Shown: one piece after another, positions 14,473-20,392 of the stretch
How positions within the stretch are numbered: the stretch's first letter is position 1
Layout of the letters: each line of letters opens with the position of its first letter
Assembly: GCA_963543845.1 (NCBI GenBank)
Contig: CAUUCL010000018.1
Span: forward strand, 1 to 20,392
Reading direction: 5' to 3'
DNA: 20,392 nt
DNA from: CAUTNH01 sp963543845
Lineage (GTDB): Bacteria; Bacillota_I; Bacilli_A; Acholeplasmatales; Acholeplasmataceae
The notes under the pieces: generated by a model
Told to the model about the DNA's origin: nothing
What the model saw: the letters and a program-made list of their open reading frames with translations, nothing else
Database searches by the model: none
Translations under genes and position numbers: made by a program

Positions 14473-15415
14473 CTTTTTCTCCTCTTGCTCTTTTAGCAAC
14501 TTCCTCGCTAAATTCAACAGCCGAGTTAAATCCAAGTTTCTTTAATTTATAATTCATCGCAGCAGATTCAACTAACGTTGCATTACTTCTACCAGGTTGG
14601 ATAGGAATTGTGATTTTTGCAATTTTAGTATTAAAAAATTGAACATATTCCTCATTTATTCCAAGTCTGTCATATTCTTTCTTTTGATCCCATTTTTCAA
14701 GTTCTACTACAAGTTGAACTCTTTTTCTAATTCTATATGATGCAGAACCAAACATTTTCACAACATCAACAATTCCGATTCCTCTAATTTCAAGATATCT
14801 TCTTAAAATCTTCGGAGCAGTTCCTGTTAAAGTTCCAACTGTTGGCTCTTTAATTTCAACTAAATCATCACTTACTAAAATATGACCTCTTCTAATTAAC
14901 TCAAGTGCTGTCTCACTTTTACCAATTCCTGAATCTCCCTTAATTAAAGTTCCTATTCCATAAATATCAACTAAAACTCCATGTTCAGATAAAACAGGTG
15001 ATAAATGATCATGTAAATAGTAGTATAAAAGTCCCATTAAAGGGGTTGTTTTTAAATCACTTTTTAAAAGTGGCACCTCGCACTTATCGGCATTTTCTTT
15101 AAATAATTTTAAAACCTTTTTAACATCTTCATTACCAGAAAATATAATAAATGGTGGTTTTAAAGAAAGCAGTTTTTTAACAATCTTAGATTGTTTTTCC
15201 TTATCATAAGACATTAAAAGTTTAGTCTCTTTAACACCAATTATAAGTGCTCTTTTCTCATCAAAAAATTCAAAGTTTCCACAAAACTCAATTCCAGGTC
15301 TATCAATTTGATCAACCTCGATATATTTATCTAAATTACATTTTCCAACAATAACTTCAAAATCATTATCCTTAACAAGTTTAGATAATTTTACTCTTCT
15401 ATTTATTTCTGGCAC
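14459..15415 (-). CDS. hprK: HPr kinase/phosphorylase
   Basis: This 318-aa bifunctional enzyme phosphorylates Ser46 of HPr with ATP or PPi, and dephosphorylates it by phosphorolysis, releasing PPi. It is the sensor of carbon catabolite repression in Bacillota. The catalytic half has EHGVLVDIYGIG (144-155), P-loop GDSGIGKS (160-167), SDD (182-184) and the HprK signature LEIRGIGIVDV (208-218). Length matches the family (about 310). GTG 15415 is the start: AAGGTGG lies about 8 bases upstream and MPEI opens the protein as usual. A TATAAT stands about 20 bases upstream. Its presence implies a PTS/HPr system elsewhere in the genome. It is the first gene of hprK-lgt/ppaX-trxB-whiA, and its C-terminal codons hold the lgt ribosome-binding site. 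Confidence 0.96.
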   Translation of the reverse strand: MPEINRRVKLSKLVKDNDFEVIVGKCNLDKYIEVDQIDRPGIEFCGNFEFFDEKRALIIGVKETKLLMSYDKEKQSKIVKKLLSLKPPFIIFSGNEDVKKVLKLFKENADKCEVPLLKSDLKTTPLMGLLYYYLHDHLSPVLSEHGVLVDIYGIGTLIKGDSGIGKSETALELIRRGHILVSDDLVEIKEPTVGTLTGTAPKILRRYLEIRGIGIVDVVKMFGSASYRIRKRVQLVVELEKWDQKKEYDRLGINEEYVQFFNTKIAKITIPIQPGRSNATLVESAAMNYKLKKLGFNSAVEFSEEVAKRARGEKDEDE

Positions 15416-15436
15416 TTATATCCCACCTTTACATTT

Positions 15437-15442
15437 ATTATA
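15437..15442 (-). promoter_or_regulatory. Candidate -10 box of hprK
   Basis: A perfect TATAAT lies on the minus strand in the 62-base gap between uvrA and hprK. It would start transcription near 15430, about 15 bases before the GTG and upstream of AAGGTGG. No convincing -35 box lies at 16-18 bases. I see no GC-containing terminator after uvrA, so read-through from ligA-uvrA is also possible. Confidence 0.5.
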
Positions 15443-15477
15443 CAAAAATATTTAAATATTAAACCAAAGTTAGTCTA

Positions 15478-18279
15478 TTATAAATTCAAAATTTTCTTTA
15501 AATACTTGCCAGTGTAAGACTTACTAACCATTGCCACTTCCTCAGGACTTCCCTTAGCAACAATTTCTCCACCTAAATTTCCGCCCTCAGGACCAAGATC
15601 AATAATGTAATCGGCTGATTTTATAACATCAAGATTATGCTCAATTATAATCATTGTTGCGCCTTTATCAACAATTTTTTGAAGCACTTTTAATAAATTA
15701 TTAATATCATAAGGATGAAGTCCTGTTGTTGGTTCATCTAAAATATATAATGTGTCACTTGCAATTGTTTTATAAAGCTCACTTGCAAGTTTTACTCTTT
15801 GCGCTTCACCACCTGATAATGTTGGTGCAATTTGACCAAGTTTTAAATATCCAACTCCTACATCTTTTAAAACTTTTAACTTATTCTCAATTTTAGGAAT
15901 ATCTTTAAAAAACTCATAGGCATTATCAATTGGCATCTCTAATACATCATAAATTGATTTATCCTTATATTTAACTTGCAATGTCTCATCGTTATATTTT
16001 CTTCCATGACATGTCTCACATTTAACAAATACATCAGGTAAAAAATGCATACTGATTCTATTTTCACCATCACCACGGCAAGACTCACATCTTCCGCCTT
16101 TTATATTAAATGAAAATCTTCCCTTATCATATCCACGTTCTCTTGCAAGTTTTGTAAGAGAGAAAATATCTCTAATATCATCAAATACTCCTGTGTATGT
16201 CGCAGGATTTGACCTTGGAGTTTTACCAATTGGATCTTGAGATATTTCAATAACTTTTTTAATTCCTTTAAATAACACCTCATCAACATTATCTTTATCT
16301 GTGTTAGTTTTATTTATCTTACTCTTAATTTTAGATAATAAAACATCATGAATTAAAGATGATTTTCCGCTTCCTGATACACCAGTTATAACGTTTAAAA
16401 CATGTTGCGGAATTTCGATATCAATATTTTTTAAATTATTCTCATGAGCATTTTTTATTTTGATAACTTTTTTAAAATCGACGTTTCTTCTTTTAGGTAC
16501 TTTGATTGATTTTTGCCCACTTAGATAAAGTCCTGTTTCACTATCTTTACACTTTAAAAGCTCATCAGGTGTTCCGCAAAATACTAAATCCCCACCATAA
16601 ATACCTGCCTTTGGACCAATATCAATAACATAATCACTTTCCATAATTGTCTCTTCATCATGCTCAACAACACAAACCGTGTTATTTAAATTTCGCATTT
16701 GTTTAAGTGTTTTAATTAGTCTTTCATTATCTTTTTGATGAAGCCCAATTGATGGCTCATCTAATACATAAATAACCCCACTTAAATTTGAACCAATCTG
16801 AGTTGCAAGTCTTATTCTTTGGGCCTCGCCACCTGATAAAGTATTAGCCTTTCTTGATAGGGTAAGGTATGATAGTCCTACCTCTTTTAAATAGTTAAGA
16901 CGTGATTTTATCTCAACTAAAATACTCTCGGAAATTTTTTCCTCGGTTTTTGTAAGTTTTAAGTTATTAAAAAAGTCAATTGCATAATCAATTGAAAGGT
17001 TGCATACATCAGATATACTTTTTCCATTTATTTTAAAAGATAAGGCCGCATCATTTAATCTATCCCCATGACACTTAGTGCAGGTTTTCTCACTCATAAA
17101 TTTTTCAAGCCAATCTCTAATCCATGTAGATTGTGTTTCCATATATCGGCGCAGAAAGTTAGTTATTATTCCTTCATAGTTTTTTCTTGTGACATTGCCA
17201 GATGATGATGTAAGCAAAATCGGAATTTTTTTCTTATCATTGTATAAAATAATATCTAGTTTATCTTTGGGAATATCTTTTATCTTAGTTTTTATATCAA
17301 GGTCTAAAAACTCACATACTGCTTTAAGACTTTTTTTATAAAGATTAGAGCTTTCAGCATTTTTAAATGGAATTATTCCATTAAGAAGGCTTTTATCAAA
17401 ATCTAAAAACAAATTTAAATCAATATCTTTTTTATATCCAAGACCATTGCAACTAGGACATGCACCAAGAGGAGTGTTAAAAGAGAAAAGTCTTGGTTCT
17501 TTTTTTATTTTTAAATCATTGCTTGAAAAGTTATACTCTTCATTAAATTGAAATATTTCATCATTTATTTTCAAAAAACAAAAACCATTTGAAAGTTTAT
17601 AACAAAGCTCAATTGCCTCATAAATTCTCGATTTATTATCGGTATTTAAAATTAGTCTGTCAACTATAACTTTTATATTAGATAAATCTTTTATATTTTT
17701 TAAATCATCATTTTCAAAATCAATTTCAAAAGTATCATCAACAATTCCTCTTTTAAAGCCTTTTTTCAAAATATCATCTTTTATCTTTGAGATATGTTTA
17801 AAGTTATTTAAATATGGAAATCCAATATATAATTTTGAGTTAATCTCTTTGCTAAAACAAAAATTAACAACATCTTGGATGCTGTATTTAAAAAGTTCAC
17901 AACCAGTTTCCTTATCAAAAGGATGCGATATATTAGCATATAAAAGTCTTAAAAAATCATATATCTCAGTAACTGTTCCAACAGTTGAACGAGGATTGTT
18001 AGATCTTGTTTTTTGATCAATACTAATAGATGGCGATAAGCCTTCTATCTTATCAACTAATGGTTTTTCAAAGCTCCCTAAAAACTGTCTTGCATATGAG
18101 CTTAGTGATTCAATATATCTTCTTTGACCTTCTTTATATAGTGTATCAAATGCAAGGGTTGTTTTTCCACTACCTGAAACACCTGAGAAAACAACTAAAC
18201 TATTTTTAGGAATTTCTACAGTTATATTTTTTAAATTATTTTCTTTTGCGCCTATTATTTTTATCTTGTTATCATTCAT
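15478..18279 (-). CDS. uvrA: UvrABC system protein A (excinuclease ATPase)
   Basis: This 933-aa protein is the damage-sensing ATPase of nucleotide excision repair, working with UvrB. It has two ABC-type modules: Walker A GVSGSGKT (33-40) and GVSGSGKS (633-640), signatures LSGGE (481-485 and 821-825), and Walker B segments YVLDEPS and YILDEPT. Zinc sites are C274-x2-C277 with C400-x2-C403, and C731-x2-C734 with C754-x2-C757. All are intact and the length is standard (about 940). ATG 18279 overlaps the ligA stop by 8 bases with only a weak GAGAAT upstream, so its translation is probably coupled to ligA. uvrB is not in the window. Confidence 0.97.
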   Translation of the reverse strand: MNDNKIKIIGAKENNLKNITVEIPKNSLVVFSGVSGSGKTTLAFDTLYKEGQRRYIESLSSYARQFLGSFEKPLVDKIEGLSPSISIDQKTRSNNPRSTVGTVTEIYDFLRLLYANISHPFDKETGCELFKYSIQDVVNFCFSKEINSKLYIGFPYLNNFKHISKIKDDILKKGFKRGIVDDTFEIDFENDDLKNIKDLSNIKVIVDRLILNTDNKSRIYEAIELCYKLSNGFCFLKINDEIFQFNEEYNFSSNDLKIKKEPRLFSFNTPLGACPSCNGLGYKKDIDLNLFLDFDKSLLNGIIPFKNAESSNLYKKSLKAVCEFLDLDIKTKIKDIPKDKLDIILYNDKKKIPILLTSSSGNVTRKNYEGIITNFLRRYMETQSTWIRDWLEKFMSEKTCTKCHGDRLNDAALSFKINGKSISDVCNLSIDYAIDFFNNLKLTKTEEKISESILVEIKSRLNYLKEVGLSYLTLSRKANTLSGGEAQRIRLATQIGSNLSGVIYVLDEPSIGLHQKDNERLIKTLKQMRNLNNTVCVVEHDEETIMESDYVIDIGPKAGIYGGDLVFCGTPDELLKCKDSETGLYLSGQKSIKVPKRRNVDFKKVIKIKNAHENNLKNIDIEIPQHVLNVITGVSGSGKSSLIHDVLLSKIKSKINKTNTDKDNVDEVLFKGIKKVIEISQDPIGKTPRSNPATYTGVFDDIRDIFSLTKLARERGYDKGRFSFNIKGGRCESCRGDGENRISMHFLPDVFVKCETCHGRKYNDETLQVKYKDKSIYDVLEMPIDNAYEFFKDIPKIENKLKVLKDVGVGYLKLGQIAPTLSGGEAQRVKLASELYKTIASDTLYILDEPTTGLHPYDINNLLKVLQKIVDKGATMIIIEHNLDVIKSADYIIDLGPEGGNLGGEIVAKGSPEEVAMVSKSYTGKYLKKILNL

Positions 18280-20257
18280 TTTTTAAATTCTCATACTCTT
18301 TTTCTGTAATTACCTTAATATTATTTTCCCTTGCTTTTTCAAGCTTGCTACCAGGGCTATCACCACATATTAAATGGGTTGTTTTTTTAGATATACTACT
18401 GCTATACTCGCCACCATTTTTTATAATATCATCTTTAATATCATCTCTTTTATAGTTTAAAAAAGTTCCTGTTATCGCAAAAACATAATTCTTAAAAACT
18501 CCACTTTTTAAATCTTTATACTCTAAATTAAAGCCGTTTTCTTTGTAAAATTTAACTAATTCTAAGTTTTTATCATTTTTAAAAAACTCATAAATAGATC
18601 TTGCGATTTCCTCGCCTATTTCATGAATATTAGTCAAAGTAGAAATTTCAGCATTTATAATATTATCAATATTTTTTAGATTTGATGTGATTATCTCGGA
18701 TGTTTTTAATCCGACATTTTTAATTCCAAATGATGCAAATAATTTAGAAAATGGTCTTTCTTTACTTTTTTTAATTTCACTAAAAATATTCGAAAGTTTT
18801 TTATCAGCAAATCCTCTGATTTCTTTTATTTTACTAGCCATATTTTCTAAATTATATAAACTTTTAACATCTGTTAATAAGTTATTATCTATTAAAATAG
18901 CAATTTGTTTATCACTTAAACCCTCAATATTCATAACTGGTCTTGAGCAAAAATAAGTAAAATAGCCTATTTTTTTACTTGGGCAGTTAGAATTGGGGCA
19001 ATAAGTTATAACTCCGTCTTCTTCTTTTTCAAGCAAAGTATCACACTTAGGACAATTTATTGGCTCAATAAATTCATTTAAGGAATCTTCTCTTTTTTTA
19101 AGTTCCACACCAAAAACTTTTGGGATTATCTCGCCAGCTTTAAAAATATATACATAATCTCCAACTCTAATATCTTTTTCTTTTATATATGAAAAATTAT
19201 GAAGAGTTGCTTTTGATATAACAGATCCTTCAAGTAAAACAGGTTCTAAATCTGCAACTGGTGTAACTACTCCTAATCTTCCAACTTGTAAAATAATATC
19301 TTTTAATTTAGTTAATTTCATAACTGGTGGAAACTTATAAGCTGTTTGGCTTTTAGGATATTTTGCAGTATATCCAAGCATTTCTCCATCTTGAAGATTA
19401 TTTAACTTAATCACAATTCCATCGGTTTGAAATTTATTTGTTTTTTTACAATTTGAAAAATAATTAATTATCTCATCAATACTATTAGAACTTGATAAAA
19501 GTTTATAATTTTTATTTGTATTAAATCCTAACTCGCTTAAAAAATTAAGAGCTTCAACTTGGGTTTTTATATTAAATTTATCATAATCAACTATCGTGTA
19601 AATAAATGAATCAAGGTTTCTCTTAGCAACGACTTTTGAGTCAAGTTGTCTGATTGTTCCTGCTGTGGCATTTCTTGGATTTGCAAATAATTCAAGACCC
19701 TCATCAGCTCTTTCTTTATTAGTTTTTTCAAAACTTTTATAAGGCATAAAAATCTCGCCTCTTACTGTAATATCGATTTTCTTACTAAGAGATAATGGGA
19801 TTGTTTTAATGGTTTTTACATTATTTGTAACATCCTCTCCAACTAATCCGTCTCCCCTTGTTGTGGCTTTAGTAAATTCTCCATTTTTATATATTAAATT
19901 TATCGCAAGACCATCTAGTTTTTCCTCAAAAATAAAGTCTGAGTTAGGAACTTTTTCCTTTATATCTTTTATAAATTTTAAAATCTCAGCAGAGCTAAAA
20001 ACATTTGATAAACTCATCATCGGCTTTTCATGGACAACCTTTAAAAAACTAGTTAATACCTCTCCCCCTACTTTGTTAGTTGGCGAGTCATTAGTTTTAA
20101 ACTCAGGGTTTTCCTCTTCTAACTTTACAAGGCGTGATAGGTACATATCATACTCATAATCCGAAATTACTGGACTATCTAATGTATGGTATAAAAAATT
20201 AGCCTCATTTATTATTTTTCTTAACTTTTTTATCTCTTCTAAAATTTTTTCTTTCAT
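18272..20257 (-). CDS. ligA: NAD+-dependent DNA ligase
   Basis: This 661-aa enzyme seals nicks in replication and repair using NAD+. Domains in order are: the Ia domain binding NMN (YDMYLSRL region), the adenylation domain with catalytic lysine K113 in KLDG (113-116) and downstream RGEIFMP and DGIVIKLN motifs, the OB fold, the zinc finger C402-x2-C405...C420-x4-C425, helix-hairpin-helix repeats (about 440-560), and a C-terminal BRCT domain (about 588-658). The length is typical and all domains are present. ATG 20257 is supported by MKEKILEEIKKLRKIINEAN, a normal LigA opening. No Shine-Dalgarno sequence precedes it, and TATAAT stands 6 bases upstream, suggesting a leaderless mRNA. It overlaps uvrA by 8 bases, forming a repair operon. 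Confidence 0.97.
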   Translation of the reverse strand: MKEKILEEIKKLRKIINEANFLYHTLDSPVISDYEYDMYLSRLVKLEEENPEFKTNDSPTNKVGGEVLTSFLKVVHEKPMMSLSNVFSSAEILKFIKDIKEKVPNSDFIFEEKLDGLAINLIYKNGEFTKATTRGDGLVGEDVTNNVKTIKTIPLSLSKKIDITVRGEIFMPYKSFEKTNKERADEGLELFANPRNATAGTIRQLDSKVVAKRNLDSFIYTIVDYDKFNIKTQVEALNFLSELGFNTNKNYKLLSSSNSIDEIINYFSNCKKTNKFQTDGIVIKLNNLQDGEMLGYTAKYPKSQTAYKFPPVMKLTKLKDIILQVGRLGVVTPVADLEPVLLEGSVISKATLHNFSYIKEKDIRVGDYVYIFKAGEIIPKVFGVELKKREDSLNEFIEPINCPKCDTLLEKEEDGVITYCPNSNCPSKKIGYFTYFCSRPVMNIEGLSDKQIAILIDNNLLTDVKSLYNLENMASKIKEIRGFADKKLSNIFSEIKKSKERPFSKLFASFGIKNVGLKTSEIITSNLKNIDNIINAEISTLTNIHEIGEEIARSIYEFFKNDKNLELVKFYKENGFNLEYKDLKSGVFKNYVFAITGTFLNYKRDDIKDDIIKNGGEYSSSISKKTTHLICGDSPGSKLEKARENNIKVITEKEYENLKNE

Positions 20258-20263
20258 AAATAA

Positions 20264-20272
20264 ATTATAACA
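20264..20272 (-). promoter_or_regulatory. Extended -10 promoter of ligA; predicts a leaderless mRNA
   Basis: On the minus strand TGT precedes a perfect TATAAT (20269-20264), giving an extended -10. Exactly six bases (TTATTT) follow before the ATG, so transcription should begin at the start codon. No purine-rich ribosome-binding site is present. The -35 region is poor, as is usual for extended -10 promoters. Confidence 0.6.
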
Positions 20273-20327
20273 AATTTAAACTTTATATCTTTAATTTCTC
20301 GAAAAATTCTAAAGTGCTAACTAATCA

Positions 20328-20392
20328 TTAAACCTTATTTATGGTATAACCCGAGTTTGCCACTTGTAATTTATAAAAATCCAGCAGATTTC
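20328..20392 (-). CDS. Possible 3' end of a gene running in from the right edge
   Basis: One minus-strand frame is open from the window edge for 20 full codons to a TAA at 20330-20328, ending in DFYKLQVANSGYTINKV. The composition looks protein-like, and the two other minus frames stop sooner or read less naturally. Twenty codons are too few for a family call. In many Bacillota pcrA precedes ligA, but I see no recognisable PcrA tail. Confidence 0.3.
   Translation of the reverse strand, partial: NLLDFYKLQVANSGYTINKV

Noticed and set aside
14473..14535. Longer N-terminus of Lgt-PpaX from a TTG start
   Set aside because: The extra 21 codons lie inside hprK, and AGGAG is placed correctly for ATG 14472.
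15443..15470. AT-only palindrome after uvrA as a terminator
   Set aside because: The stem is purely A/T with almost no loop, and such palindromes are expected by chance at this base composition.
16101..16289. Second minus-strand frame within uvrA
   Set aside because: It lies fully inside uvrA around the conserved C731-C734 zinc region, with no start signal.
1..20392. TGA read as tryptophan (Mycoplasma-type code)
   Set aside because: TGA ends ligA, whiA, trxB and the first glp gene at short overlaps with the next start, and Trp in conserved positions is TGG.
20258..20392. Structured RNA (riboswitch, tmRNA or SRP RNA) at the right edge
   Set aside because: No conserved core of any RNA family that I know is recognisable; a short coding tail fits at least as well.
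1..20392. CRISPR array, insertion sequence or prophage
   Set aside because: No regularly spaced repeats, transposase, integrase or terminal inverted repeats were seen.

Overview
The window is about 28% G+C by eye and tightly packed. It reads as a chromosome segment of a low-GC Bacillota (Bacilli), probably an uncultured relative of the Mollicutes/Erysipelotrichia. Support comes from a type B RNase P RNA, the hprK-lgt-ppaX-trxB-whiA gene set, Tex, and a Bacillus-type tRNA-Ser. TGA is a true stop here: it ends the ligA, whiA, trxB and first glp frames at tight gene junctions, and Trp is encoded by TGG. This excludes the Mycoplasma/Spiroplasma code. No phage, insertion sequence or CRISPR is visible.

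Plus strand, 1-4180. The RNase P RNA gene with its terminator is followed by a four-gene operon. It holds a GlpA-like FAD/[2Fe-2S] dehydrogenase, a second FAD/NAD oxidoreductase, a small four-cysteine DUF1667 protein, and an unrecognised 215-aa protein. Together the first three look like an anaerobic glycerol-3-phosphate (or related hydroxy-acid) dehydrogenase. The operon ends at a bidirectional terminator.

Minus strand, 6938-4178. A compact four-gene operon encodes a Sec-secreted basic protein, a membrane-anchored extracytoplasmic protein, an ABC ATPase and an ABC-2-like membrane protein. All four are joined by overlaps with internal Shine-Dalgarno sequences. I do not recognise the secreted or anchored proteins. 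This is the best candidate for an undescribed system, perhaps a secreted effector or bacteriocin with export or self-protection, but that is inference.

Minus strand, 10963-7045. These are a membrane protein of unknown role, Tex, tRNA-Ser(GCT), rpmG (L33) and a metallo-beta-lactamase-fold protein that has lost its metal ligands.

Minus strand, 20392-10960. The order is ligA, uvrA (DNA repair), hprK, an lgt-ppaX fusion, trxB, whiA. Overlapping or abutting genes suggest long transcripts. HprK and the PpaX-like domain belong together: HprK makes pyrophosphate when it dephosphorylates HPr-Ser-P, and PpaX hydrolyses it. Here the phosphatase is welded to the lipoprotein transferase. A few codons of another gene may enter from the right edge.

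The first glp gene and ligA both lack a Shine-Dalgarno sequence and have TATAAT exactly six bases before ATG, which predicts leaderless mRNAs.
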